A DNA stretch of 64,000 nucleotides, from contig JAQOTA010000053.1 of the NCBI GenBank assembly GCA_029532415.1, forward strand, positions 4,960,001-5,024,000, written 5' to 3'. This document shows positions 46,424 to 56,946 of the stretch, in pieces. The notes under the pieces were generated by a model, which ran no database searches, was not told the origin of the DNA, and was given only the letters and a program-made list of their open reading frames with translations. Made by a program: the position numbers and the translations under genes. How positions within the stretch are numbered: position 1 is the first letter of the stretch; each line of letters starts with the position of its first letter. The DNA comes from Marasmius tenuissimus. Taxonomy: Eukaryota; Basidiomycota; Agaricomycetes; Agaricales; Marasmiaceae.

Positions 46424-48074
46424 CTACCTCAACAGAGCGTCTTCTGGATAAAGCATTAATGAGGGACGAAGTTTTGATGATGTTGCGTATGTGATAACAA
46501 GTCTCATCCCGGCCTCCTTCAAACACTGCAAACAGTCCAAAGGCATCTGTGGTGGCGTTTTGTCATTCGAGAAAACCGTGACCGCCACGAATGACAGACA
46601 ATTCACCCCAAGCTCTGCCGCTTTCACTGGATCTGGAAGCCAGCGGGACGTTAACACTCTGAGGAGGCTCTGAGATAGGAGTTCCTGTGGGCATATCACC
46701 AACTTCATCTCCGTGAGGCGAGGTAAAACGGACATTGGTATTGAGGATGGACCACCAAGCGGCGCATTGACAGTCAATCCATCCAACAAGGTTTGGGTCA
46801 CCATGCGATTCCTAGATAGATATCGACCCTGGTCGTATTCGACTATGCAAAGTGATTCGATTGTCGGGAGTGACGTCAAGAGGGAGAGCAGCTGTGAACC
46901 ATCGATTGGGAGCGATTGAAGATGTAGGTAGGTAATGGTGCAGCCTGATCGGAGGACGAGGTCCTGAATGGAGGCTCCCGTCCAGTTTTCAGTATCGTCG
47001 GACATCGCAGTGATCGTTAGAGCGGACAAGTTGCTGAGCATGCTATGCTGCAGAGCATCATCAATGTCGTCATAATCATGAACGTCCAGGATACGCAAAA
47101 CTTTCAATGGACTGGCAACAACAAGGTGAGAATATTCATCACATACGTAATGATCTTGGCTGACGGATATCAAGTCTAAAGTCTCGACTGCCGGATATTG
47201 AGATAGAAGAAAACATGCATGTTTATTGCAAGAGCTTGCTATCCGCAATGTCTTGATTTGGTCTCGGGGAAGGGTAAGTTCGTCATCCTGAATCGCGAAG
47301 TAGTCGTCTATGCGAAGCGACCTCAAGGAGGGACAATCGTTAAAGAAGTCGAAGGGGTTGGGTTGCCACGGATCGAGATCGCCGTGGTAGAATAAGGAGA
47401 GAGATGATAGGATGGGAAGATGACCTTGGGTGGGCTGGAAAACGGATGAGGGAAAAGTATAGGGGTGGGCCAGGAGCGAAAGATTCTTCCAACGCTCGCA
47501 TTGACGGATAAGCGTGTCTAGAACACTTCGCGCTGCAGCAGTGCGCGCATCCTCTAAATCGGGGTCAAAACCGCGATGAGGGATTTGCAGCGTGAGGGAG
47601 AGTGGAGACTTCTGCGACCTCAACATGTATTTCTCCACGAGGCGACCCACGATGCCGAGTTTATTGCGACCAAAATCAATTTTAAGGGATGACCATAGGC
47701 CAGGGGTCGAGAGGGCAATGTCGCGCCAACGGCCACATACCGTGGTAAAGTCGCATTGCTACAGGCAAAGACCTTGAATTCATTACATTCGTCTCGCAGC
47801 AAAACTCGAAGATAATGGTCAGAATCTCGGATGGCATGGCGTGAATAGGTGACAGCAGAGTCTTGTATCGCTCTGCCGTTTGCTTCAGTCGGTCGCGTTT
47901 GCCTTCTATGACGCGTATAGTTGCCTGGAGCCTGTGGATTTCCGCCTGGTATCCATCTAGCTCAAACTCTGTGTCGCATAGAAATTGAGAGATGAAGGCC
48001 TTATCCGGGACTGAGCTGCGAAAGAATTGGCGAATTTCTGCAGAGCGTCGCGCCAGGTCACTCTCTCGGTTCAT
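46424..48074 (-). pseudogene. F-box family 1 gene with a single one-base frameshift
   Basis: The start MNRESDLARRSAEIRQFFRS (48074) equals that of the intact neighbour at 50381. The coiled-coil-like segment and F-box (SPIHAMPSEILTIIFEFC) are present up to VAMRL. There an extra base within 47747-47749 (AAA on the plus strand, two expected) shifts the frame, giving YHGMWPLARH and a stop at 47682. Read one frame over, the sequence continues as TVCGRWRDIALSTPGLWSSL without further lesion through EKYMLRSQKSPLSLTLQIPH to the C-terminus ALLR at 46424. One lesion in ~1650 bases means either very recent loss or a sequencing error in a short homopolymer. The rest of the protein is well conserved with the copy at 48738-50381. 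Confidence 0.75.
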
Positions 48075-48737
48075 GGTTGGCATCCGGCTGGCTGATGAGC
48101 GAGGGGTAGGCTTGTCGTAGGGATGATCAGTTGTGAGCATGTCGAAAAGAGGACAAGACTCACTTGGTCACCTGCACAAAGGACGATGGACGTAGTTGAA
48201 ACGTTGACAACGACCCTGCAGCCTGGCAGCCGCCAGCCGCCCACCAGGCGGGCCGATCGGGCCGGTTTTTATCCATTCTCTTAGATCTTAACCATGACCT
48301 TCACAGTCCTTCGCGGTACCTACGTACGGCTGATTTGCGTTTTCAAGTCGCTCATCTACCGGCTCTGCCATCCCATCTCTCGTGAGAGCTAGGTCGAGGT
48401 CCACCATGGTGGCAGTCAAATCGTACGGCTCCGAAAATTGAAGTATACGGTCTCTACACGGTAGTATTAAACTGGGATCTGTATGCTAGTACGTCGTCAA
48501 GACCTACTTAATTCTCAGATGCTGACCCAGATGTAAAACGGAGCAACAATATCGCGTAGCCGTCTGTGCAAGTAGGTATGCTCCAAGGACCAAAGCCGCT
48601 CTTCTACCGAGTTCTAGCTCGATTTCTGAATATGTATAGTCTCATCGACATCGGTTCGACGTGATCATCTATCATAACCATTTTCGGAGAGGTCTCCAAT
48701 ATTGTGATAAGATGGACTACTTGTAAGTACCGAATGT
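48075..48737. other. Intergenic: duplicated promoter of F-box family 1
   Basis: 48240-48360 resembles 50590-50740: GGGCCGGTTT, CTTGAATCTTGACC/CTTAGATCTTAACC, TCCTTCG.GGT, and TTTTCAAGTC/ATTCAAGTC. The latter region includes the OST4 leader, so part of the OST4 5' side was copied with the F-box promoter. No gene is seen in this stretch. Confidence 0.4.
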
Positions 48738-50381
48738 CTACCACACCAGGGTATCTTCTGGGAAAAGCCTCAATGGGCCTACAAGTTCCGCTGGCGTTGC
48801 GTACGTGATAACGAGTTTCATCCCAGCATCCTTGAAACACCGCAAACAGTCCAAAGGCCTCTCTGGCGGCGTTATATTCGAGAGGACAGTGATCGCCACG
48901 AACGACAGAGAATCCACTCCAAGCTCTGTCGCTTGTACCGGATCCGGTAACCAGCGGGACGAAAGCATTCTGAGGAGAGTCTGGGATTGGAGTCCCTGTG
49001 CGTCCACTACCAGCTTCATTTCCGTAAGACGAGGTAGGACGGGCATCAATGATGGAGCGTTCATCGGCGCATCGACAGTTAACCCGTCCAACAAGGTTCG
49101 GGTCACGATACGATTCCTGCCTTGTTGGGCTAGCTCCACTATGCAAAGAGACCTGAGTGCCGGAAGCGATGTCAAGAGAGAGAGCACCCGTACATCATCG
49201 ATTGGGAGCCATTGAAGGTGTAGGTAGGTAATGGTACAGCCTGATCGGAGGACAAAGTCCTGGACGGGAACCCCCGTCCAGTGAAATGCTGTCGTAAAGT
49301 GTTGCCCAGCAATTGTGAGAGCCGACAGGTTGTTGAGAGGAGGTGCATGCCGCAGAGCATCATCGACATCACACTGCGCGGAAACGTCGAGGATACGTAA
49401 GGATTTTACTCCACTGGCAACGACATGGTCTGAGTAGTCGCCGTCGGACTCATGCTCCCCGCCGATGGAAACCAAGTCCAGAGTCTCGACCTCTCGATAT
49501 TGAGACAATAGAGAGAATGCATGAACACTGCAAGGAGCTGTGATTCGCAGTGTCCTGACCTGGCCTCGAGGGAGAGGAACTTCCGTATCGCCAAGAACGA
49601 AAGGATCGTCTATGCGGAGCAAGCTCAAGGAGGGGCAGTCATCGAAAAAGTCAAAGGGCACGCCTTTCCACGAGTCGAGATCACCGTGGCGAACTAAGGA
49701 GAGAGATTTGAGGATGGGGAGGTGACCTCGAATGGGCTGGAAAATAGATGAGGGGAAAGTGCACGGGGAGATCACGAGCGATATACTCCTCCAACGATGG
49801 CATTGCCGAGTAAGTGTGTTCAAAACACGTCGGGCTGCAGCAGTGTCCACATCATCTGAGTCGAAGTCGAAAGCATAGTGAGGAATCTTTAGTGCGAGGG
49901 TGAGCGGGGAGTTTTGGGATTTCGACATGTATCGTTCCATGAGCTGGTCTAGGATGTTGAAGCTGGTAATCCAATCGTCGAATTCAATTGATATGGAGGA
50001 CCATAGGCTGGGGGTTGAGAGGGTAATGTCACGCCAGCGACCGCATACCGCGGTGAGTCGCAGTGTTGCAGGCAAAGACCATGGTTCCATCACATTTGTC
50101 TCGCAGCAGAATTTGAAGATGATCGTCAGAATTTCGGATGGCATCGCATGAATAGGTGACAGCAGAGTCTTGTATAGCTCTGCCGTTTTCCTCAGCCTGT
50201 CGCGTTTGCTTTCTATAGCATAGATGGCTGTCTGAAGCCTGTGAATTTCTGCCTGGTATCCATCTAGTTCCGACTCGGTGTCGCGTAGAAATTGAGAAAC
50301 GACTACTTTGTCCGGGACTGAGCTGCGGAAGAATTTGCGAATCTCTGTGGAGCGTCGTGCCAGGTCACTCTCTCGGTTCAT
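48738..50381 (-). CDS. F-box/LRR family 1 protein, intact (547 aa)
   Basis: Single-exon gene; the start MNRESDLARRSTEIRKFF at 50381 is preferred over an upstream in-frame ATG at 50462 because all paralogues begin here and the length then equals the 547 residues of the gene at 23096. Coiled-coil-like residues ~33-70 (ELDGYQAEIHRLQTAIYAIE), F-box ~75-130 (SPIHAMPSEILTIIFKFC ... TAVCGRWRDITLSTPSLWSSI), then irregular LRRs (CPSLSLLRIDD, ITYLHLQWLPIDD, PALRSLCIVE) and the conserved end LRCFKDAGMKLVITYATPAE. Divergently placed against OST4, ~380 bases apart. Likely an SCF adaptor; target unknown. Confidence 0.9.
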   Translation of the reverse strand: MNRESDLARRSTEIRKFFRSSVPDKVVVSQFLRDTESELDGYQAEIHRLQTAIYAIESKRDRLRKTAELYKTLLSPIHAMPSEILTIIFKFCCETNVMEPWSLPATLRLTAVCGRWRDITLSTPSLWSSISIEFDDWITSFNILDQLMERYMSKSQNSPLTLALKIPHYAFDFDSDDVDTAAARRVLNTLTRQCHRWRSISLVISPCTFPSSIFQPIRGHLPILKSLSLVRHGDLDSWKGVPFDFFDDCPSLSLLRIDDPFVLGDTEVPLPRGQVRTLRITAPCSVHAFSLLSQYREVETLDLVSIGGEHESDGDYSDHVVASGVKSLRILDVSAQCDVDDALRHAPPLNNLSALTIAGQHFTTAFHWTGVPVQDFVLRSGCTITYLHLQWLPIDDVRVLSLLTSLPALRSLCIVELAQQGRNRIVTRTLLDGLTVDAPMNAPSLMPVLPRLTEMKLVVDAQGLQSQTLLRMLSSRWLPDPVQATELGVDSLSFVAITVLSNITPPERPLDCLRCFKDAGMKLVITYATPAELVGPLRLFPEDTLVW

Positions 50382-50760
50382 AGTAGGAGTTGGTTGGTGG
50401 GTAATAACGGGATGACCTGGGCTTAAGGGGTTGATGAAAATGTCGCAAAAGAGCAGAATCACAACTCACGAGTTCACCTAGATATTTCCCAGCTTCCGCC
50501 GGCTTCCTAACAAAGCACAAAGCCTGGTGGTGGTAAGGTTGAAGGTGGAGGGTTTGGGACTAGACAGGTGGAACAGACACTGAACAAGGGCGGGTGGACC
50601 GACCGGGCCGGTTTCTTGTCCAGAAGACTGCCCGTCAACTGCCCGTCGTCCGATCCCCTTGAATCTTGACCCCAACCTCCACGCTCCTTCGTGGTGAGTA
50701 CAGCCCATTTTCGCGTATTCAAGTCAACTGAGAATATGAAGGCCTAGAGACTTTGTTTCA
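50382..50760. other. Divergent promoter of F-box gene and OST4
   Basis: Contains the duplicated GGGCCGGTTT segment. A probable OST4 leader intron spans 50694-50747 (GTGAGTACAG ... GGCCTAG), 54 nt, ending 13 bases before the ATG. Confidence 0.4.
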
Positions 50761-50889
50761 ATGACTCATGCAACCCTTTACACGCTCGCCAACTTCCTGG
50801 GAATGCTCGCCATGATCACAGTCGTTGCCTACCATTTCATCGCTGTCAATGCCCAACAAATTGCACAAAATGAGAGGAGAAGACCTTAA
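50761..50889 (+). CDS. ost4: Oligosaccharyltransferase subunit OST4
   Basis: A 42-residue single-helix membrane protein of the endoplasmic reticulum, which in yeast holds Stt3 and Ost3/Ost6 together in the complex that transfers glycans to asparagine. The frame reads MTHATLYTLANFLGMLAMIT followed by VVAYHFIAVNAQQIAQNERR and RP. The pattern of a short luminal start, LANFLG, one hydrophobic segment ending VAYHFIAVN and a basic tail is that of fungal Ost4 (yeast protein 36 residues). It is too short for routine gene calling. A leader intron just upstream (50694-50747) supports transcription in this direction. Confidence 0.75.
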   Translation: MTHATLYTLANFLGMLAMITVVAYHFIAVNAQQIAQNERRRP

Positions 50890-51135
50890 GAAGCGGTATG
50901 TCAGGAGCTAAGGTTGTTTGAGATAGACTTCGACGGGCTTCGTTGGCATTTACGGGTGCGTTCTGTTCATGATACCTTTTTTGACCCGCTGCTTGAATGA
51001 TGCACAGTATTACTCTGAAATGTACAAATACGTTGTCGACTAATGAAGGCACAAGGTATCGAGCTCTTGTGCTTCTCGCTATTTTGATTACCGTTTTTGG
51101 GGTGATCCAGCTTTGTTCTGCGGCATCAAGCAAAG
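50890..51135. other. 3' flank of OST4
   Basis: Nothing recognisable. Confidence 0.3.
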
Positions 51136-51712
51136 ATGAATGTTCCGCGGGTTCTGCCATGTCTAAACATTCATAATTGTCGGGGCATGCCTCATCCAGA
51201 GTGTAGGTCGAGTCTCCCGAATCGTTCAGCAGCTCTTCCAGACGGCCATGGCCCCAAAACTTTTCGGTTTTGGCTTAGTTTGTTTCGTTGCTGCGCACGG
51301 GGAATGCATAGCTTTCACTTCGTCAACGGCCGACTTGAAGGTAAAGTGGTTAGTGCAATCATACCCACTTCATCGTAACAACCAATCAAGCACTCTTGAT
51401 AGGTCTCTATTTTCTAGAAATCATGGAAGCTGTCGGTAGCATTGACATCGCGGGATCGTCCTCATTCCCTCTACTTAAACCTATGGTGAGGGTGCGCTGC
51501 AGATCACATTTCACTGAACATCCCTTCCTTCTCTTCGATTTGCCACGGGTGAGCAATATCGCTTCCTGTCTCTCGTTCCATAGCTCGAGCTGAAAATACT
51601 TTAATGTTTCCAGACACACGATCACCATAACGTTGCCTTTGTTGACGCATCAGAAGCCCGTTCGTTATCGTCCCCTTTCAGTCCGCTGTCGCGTCAAGTA
51701 TTTTCGCGGTAG
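51136..51712 (+). CDS. Possible three-exon hypothetical gene
   Basis: Exons 51136-51340, 51418-51548 and 51614-51712 join in frame across two canonical introns (77 and 65 nt, donors GTAAAG and GTGAGC, acceptors TTCTAG and TTCCAG) to give 144 residues. The protein includes GMHSFHFVNGRLEEIMEAVG, then PFLLFDLPRTHDHHNVAFVD. I do not recognise a family. A rival reading starts at 51248 (MAPKLFGFGLVCFVAAHG, signal-peptide-like) and stops at ~51487 after the same first intron. Support is only the consistent phase of the splice sites. Confidence 0.3.
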
Positions 51713-52684
51713 AGAGCGAATACTCTCAGGGCTTCTCTCACCTCCTTTCTTCCAAAACTTCCATCGCCAGCACCGTAAAAGAGTGCACCGAAGGATGCTA
51801 CTCTCACTATACATGATTATGTTCACTCTCACCACGACTGTCTTTGCTTCGCCCTCAAAGGAACTGATACGCTTCCTAAGAAGCGAGGAAATTCTGGTAT
51901 TTGGTTCCTGTTCTACTTTAAACGAGGGCGTCATGGTTGAATAACTCCCCTTTTACATAGGCTGAGCAAGGCGTCCCGCTCGACCAGGTCGATGCTTACC
52001 ATTCGCCATCAATGTCTCGAACGCGGGGGCGTAGCAAAAAACTGGCATCTCCTCGTGGGGGAGTAATAGACCCTCCTCGAGGTTTGACGTTCCTTAACCA
52101 AAGTTCGTACGACTCACTCGATCGTTCGGTTCATCGACACCTACTGATGTTTCATCTATAGTAAAGCAGAACGAAAACGTAACTTGCTGCGGCGACACTG
52201 GATGTGCCACAAGCGTGTCGCCCAAAATAGTTCGATTACGATGTAAGGAAGTGGATCTGAGCAGGCTTGGAAAACCGGGGCGCCGTCAGTTTTGTGTCAA
52301 AGACGGGTATCAGTAGATGTTCGTACGTTGAAAGTTGATTCCTCGGGTTTCGGAGACACTGGATGTCGTCAACATGTAAATACAAATTATAAGTGTACAA
52401 TATCAGGAGCAAGAAAAAACTTTGAGAAGCTGGACACAACTAGATGATGTACTCAAAAGAGATTGCCGGCGGGCTATCATACCGGGGGAAGGGACAAGAT
52501 ATTCTTCACCACATAAGTAAATCGCAAAAGACTACATGTCCGCCAGAATATGATCAAGAAAGTACCGAAGGGGTCCTGCGAATCTAAGACTCTCGTGATA
52601 TCATAGAATAAGTCCAAACAACGAGACGCGGAAATTTTGTGGTTCAAAAAGTCGTGATACTTGGATCCGGGGGTGCATTACCCT
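51713..52684. other. Intergenic with duplicated 3' flank of F-box family 2
   Basis: 52230-52300 resembles 54640-54700: both have GAACAGGCTTGGAAAAC-type tracts (GAGCAGGCTTGGAAAACC and GAACAGGCTTGGAAAACT) followed by GGGGCGCCG. A plus-strand frame at 51633-51944 ends in a hydrophobic stretch but has no splice context. No gene called. Confidence 0.35.
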
Positions 52685-54082
52685 CTAAGAATCTTCGGAT
52701 ATGTTTTCGTCTTGTAGTCGAAGCGAATTCAATTTCGGAAGGAGAGCGGAAGGGTTTTGCGCAATATGAGAGCGCCAGGCTTCCTCGTTTAGACTTCCGT
52801 TCTCAAACATGTCCTCAGGCGCGGTGTGCCCAACGGTGAGCGCACGGAGTATCTGACAGGAGAGACTGTTTTTGGAAGTGAGGAGGCGTGAGCTCGTGGA
52901 TGGGATGGGAGGTTGGAAGGTGAAATCCAATGAGGTGAGGTTGGGCATGACCACGAGGATGTCCGATACCGGGAACGCATCCTCCGTTAAATCGTTGGAC
53001 TGGTCCATGATGAGGCCTAGTTTCTTCAATGATTGGCAGGAGCTTCGGAGAGCTTCGAGGAAGAATAGCGGCCAACCATCCCCCGGCACGAAATCGCCTG
53101 AGATCCTCATGCACAGCTTGGAAAGCGATGGAAATTGGAATACGGAGAAGAAGGGGTATATGTCGTCAGGATATTCGTCTATGTTGACTATCAGATCCGC
53201 GAGGGAAGGCATGGGTTTCTGGTTGTACTGATTGTTGTAAGGGCGGTCGGAATCATTTTCATATAAGACATCTGGCAGGAACAGAACTCGTAGATTGGTG
53301 CAGAGAGGGAGCCAGGTCCTCAGGATGTCGATAGTGCAGTATTTCAGCTTGGAAATATTCAGCTGCGTGAGCTGATCGAAAGGGTATACAGGGACTTCCG
53401 GAAAGACACCTCCAATTTTCAGCGTGGTTAGGATGGGAGTGTATTGGAGCGCGTTGCGGAGATATATTTCAAGAATCTCGCTTTCGTCCGTATTTCAATC
53501 TATTTCGAGGACGCGCAGAGAGGGAAACCCATCATCCATGTTCGGTAGTGCGTCGTCGGGGACATCTGGGCTGAAACTTCCGCAGTGCGTAAGGGTCAAA
53601 TCCCAGCACTTGTCTATATTTCGCAAGAGGTAATTGTAAGCGTGCATGGCGTTGTCCTTGAATTGTATCTGGTGAGGTTTGGACTGGAACAAACGCGATA
53701 GTCGTATCTTGAGTGGACGATCCCTCGCATTTCGAAGGTAAGTTCGAAGGATGGGGCGGACATCTTGAGAGACCCCGTAGAGGTCCACAGAAATCGCGGT
53801 CCATAAACAAGGAAGAGATGATGCGACCTTCCTCCAGCGTGAGCATACGAGGGTAATATCGTAGGGTAGGCAGGTGATCCTTTCCGACTCCGCTTCCGTT
53901 GAAGGATCCGGAGTGTCGAAAGAGTAGTCTTCGGACAGACATGCGAACATGAAGATCTCCTGCCATATTTCCAGCGGAATCTGCTGAATGCGTGACGACA
54001 TGACGGGGCGAGGTATGCTGATACGCTTCGGTGTCACCTCCCTTTCGATTTTCGATGTTTTCATTACGCAGGAAGCAGGCAT
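52685..54082 (-). pseudogene. F-box family 2 gene with one in-frame stop codon
   Basis: A continuous minus-strand frame of 466 codons with a single TGA at 53495-53497, in FPSLRVLEID(stop)NTDESEILEIYLRNAL; the paralogue at 55105-56496 reads LRVLTLDLDTEELSVLPNYL there. The N-terminus MPASCVMKTSKIEREVTPKR differs from the paralogue. The F-box region IQQIPLEIWQEIFMFACLSE and LVCSRWRKVASSLPCLWTAI is kept, as is the C-terminal LRR part through LPKLNSLRLQDE. No splice sites bracket the stop. One base change explains the loss, so inactivation is recent; readthrough or a read error cannot be excluded. Confidence 0.78.
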
Positions 54083-55104
54083 ATTGCAGTAAATCGAGTC
54101 TCCTGATCTCCAATAACATTAGTATTTCCTTAGATATGAAGCAAACCCAGAGCTTCTACCTGGCTTGGGCCCAGCTACTAAAAACGAACTGGCTCCAACT
54201 CAAGAAAAGGTCAAGGAGAAAGCGCTAGTGATCGTGAAGAGAGCGTCAAGTACGAGTTCTGTAGAGTTGGCTTCCGCGTCGTGGAGAGTCGCGCAAGAGT
54301 CGTGAGACCGTGGGACCGTGAGAGTTATAGATGTTGCCATTGCGGTCTCTGCGGCCCGAACTGGGACCATCGACCGACTTTGAACTAGAGTGAACCATCG
54401 AATTGCGTTTTACCACCAGGATAGGTCCTTTCCGTTACATTCTTCAGGATCACTTCTGTACATGCTTTATAACAACAGAATTCGGCACCCTGCCAAGTCC
54501 TGACCAAGGAAAATGTTATCCAAACCAAGATCTTCATGGTCTCGTAAGTTCACCCGCTGGCCCCAGTGTTGAACTGAGGTGAGAGACGGAGATAGCTCGA
54601 AGCAGACTTGAAATGGGTGCCGCCTGCGACCTGAGCTATGTAAGGAAGTGAATATGAACAGGCTTGGAAAACTGGGGCGCCGACGGTTCCGTGCCACATT
54701 TCTCATGCCTCGAAGACACCGAACATCGCTGCATAACATGAAACTAGTGAGTATTAACTATAAACATACGATTGTTAGAGCAAGAAAAGCCTTCGAGGGG
54801 CTGGATGCAACTCAATACTGGAATATAGAGTGCTGGAATATCATCATACTGGTGAGTATATCAAGATAATCGTAGGATAATACAAGAGACACTCTCGCGA
54901 AAACCCGATTAAATGAGGGAATACCAAGGGAATCCTTCAAATCCAGGATTTTCAGAATCCTTGACGTCGATAGCGCAGCCGCACGCAGTCTCTTGCGTGC
55001 TTTCGTGTTCGTGTACGGAATCCTGCAAAGCAACTCCGAAAATCGAGACGTGGAGCTTTATGGCTCAAAGTGATGACAACTCGGCAAGGTCGAGGGGTAG
55101 TACA
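54083..55104. other. Intergenic between two F-box family 2 copies
   Basis: 54470-54720 resembles 52230-52440 as part of the same tandem duplication. Short frames only, no gene. Confidence 0.35.
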
Positions 55105-56496
55105 CTACCTCTTGCGAGATTTTGCGAGTGGGTCTTCTTCGTACAGTCGAAGCGAAGCTAACTTCGGAAGGAGAGTGGAAGGATTTTGTGCGTTATGAGC
55201 ACGCCAAGCGTCCTCGTTCAGTCTTCCATTCTCCATCATCCCTTCGGGTGCGTGGTGTCCGACCGTGAGGGCATGAAGTATCTGACAGGAAGGACTGTTT
55301 TGGGAGGAAGGGGGGGATGGGTCTGTAGATGGAGAGACCATCTCAACGAAGATGAACTCCAACGACGTCAAGTTGGGCATGATAGTGAGGATGTTCGATA
55401 CCGGGAACACATCCTCCCTGCGGCCGTACCAGGAATGCATAGTCAAAACTAGCTCCTTCAGTGAATGGCAGGAGCTTCGGAGAGCATCGAGAAAAGGCGG
55501 CGGCCAACCATCTTCCGGAACGAACTCGGCCGCGAGTCTCAGGGAAAGCCTAGAGAGCGATGGGAATCGGAATGCAGAGAACGCAGGGGATATGTAGGCA
55601 GGATAATCCTCTATGTCTGCTTTGAGATCGGTGACGAGAGGCACGGACTTTTGCTGGGAGATATCCCAGGTGTGGAAGGCATCGTAGTCATCCAATGTAT
55701 TTGGCAGGACGAGGACTTTGAGGTTGGTGCAGAAGGGGAGCCAGGTCTGCAAAATGCCCATGGTGCAATTATCCAACCGGGAAATGTCCAACTGAGTGAG
55801 CTGATCGAAGGCGTACACGGGGTATTCCGGAAAAGGACCTTCAATCTTCAGCGTAGTCAGGACGGGAGTGCATTGGAGTGCGTTGCGGAGATAGTTTGGG
55901 AGGACGGAGAGTTCCTCCGTATCCAAATCTAAGGTGAGGACACGCAAAGAGGGAAACGATTCCTTGTCTGGTACTGCGTCGTCGGGAATATCTGACCCGA
56001 AACTTCCGCAGTGTACGATGGTCAATTCCCAACACTTGTCGATATTTCGCAGGAGGTGATTGTAGGCGTCATTTGCGTTGTCCTTGTATTCTCTCCGATG
56101 AGTTGTTTTGTGCTCGAATGAGCGTGATAATCGTATCCTGAGAGGACGATCCCTGGCATTTTGAAGGTATGTTTGTAGGATGGGGCGGACGTCTTTATGA
56201 AACCCATAGAGGTCCACAGACATCGATGTCCATAGACATGAAAGAGAGGTGGCGACCTTCCTCCAACGTGAACATACGAGAGCGATAATGTAGGGGAGGC
56301 AACTTATCCTGTCCGCTGTTGCCACTGGAGGTGCTGACGTGTCGAATGAGTAGTCCTCGGACAAACATGCAAACATGAAAATCTCCTGCCATATCTCCAG
56401 CGGAACCCGCTGGATGTGCGTCGTAGCGTAACGAGGCCCTTCAAGACCGACCATCAAAGTCTCCCCCCCAGTTTTTGGTGGTTGCATCATGCACAT
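55105..56496 (-). CDS. F-box/LRR family 2 protein, intact (463 aa)
   Basis: Single-exon gene. The F-box lies at residues ~28-90: HIQRVPLEIWQEIFMFACLS, then a short insert, then IIALVCSRWRKVATSLSCLW. The remainder is leucine-rich and likely a curved LRR surface: FPSLRVLTLDLD, LTQLDISRLDNC, CTNLKVLVLPN, FPSLSRLSLRLA, CHSLKELVLTMH, MPNLTSLEFIF, LPKLASLRLYE. The basic C-terminus ends KSRKR. Family 2 is distinct in sequence from families 1 and 3. It is the tandem paralogue of the nonsense-bearing copy at 52685-54082, same strand. Presumed SCF substrate adaptor. Confidence 0.85.
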   Translation of the reverse strand: MCMMQPPKTGGETLMVGLEGPRYATTHIQRVPLEIWQEIFMFACLSEDYSFDTSAPPVATADRISCLPYIIALVCSRWRKVATSLSCLWTSMSVDLYGFHKDVRPILQTYLQNARDRPLRIRLSRSFEHKTTHRREYKDNANDAYNHLLRNIDKCWELTIVHCGSFGSDIPDDAVPDKESFPSLRVLTLDLDTEELSVLPNYLRNALQCTPVLTTLKIEGPFPEYPVYAFDQLTQLDISRLDNCTMGILQTWLPFCTNLKVLVLPNTLDDYDAFHTWDISQQKSVPLVTDLKADIEDYPAYISPAFSAFRFPSLSRLSLRLAAEFVPEDGWPPPFLDALRSSCHSLKELVLTMHSWYGRREDVFPVSNILTIMPNLTSLEFIFVEMVSPSTDPSPPSSQNSPSCQILHALTVGHHAPEGMMENGRLNEDAWRAHNAQNPSTLLPKLASLRLYEEDPLAKSRKR

Positions 56497-56946
56497 TGCA
56501 GGTCCCAGACGAGTGCTGTCCTGCGTTGCTCCAGGTCCCCAGTACTGTGGAGGAGCTGACTTTCCTTCCCTGATACGAGGCTAGAGGATTATGGAATCCT
56601 AGTACCTGACGTGACGAGATTGAGATGTACAAGTTCAGCGGAATTGTTTGAACTTATAGAAAATACTCCCAATTTCTGCAGCTCTTGTGGTGAGAGTTCG
56701 GAGGTGAAACGGGGCTCCCACATTGCATAACGTTGTGGTTGTGGATGTTCGCCGGGTCCGATGATCCGTGCGGCACAGCCAGATCTAAATATGGCGTGCT
56801 CAAAATTAAAGTTCCTCCAAGCTGGGTCCACCGTGTCGGAATTCTAGTGTTCCGAAGTGTTCCTAAATACAACCATCAGGCCTGATGTCAACCTCATATA
56901 TAAACCTCTCTACCTCTCTGCATTCTCTCCAATTGCAACGACGAAC
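56497..56946. other. Divergent intergenic region
   Basis: Promoter space between the minus-strand F-box family 2 gene and the plus-strand F-box/propeller gene. TATA-like CATATATAAACC at 56896-56907, ~45 bases before the ATG at 56947. No gene. Confidence 0.35.
56896..56907 (+). promoter_or_regulatory. TATA box of the F-box/propeller gene
   Basis: CATATATAAACC lies about 45 bases before the start codon at 56947, the usual place for a fungal TATA box with a short leader. Confidence 0.45.
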
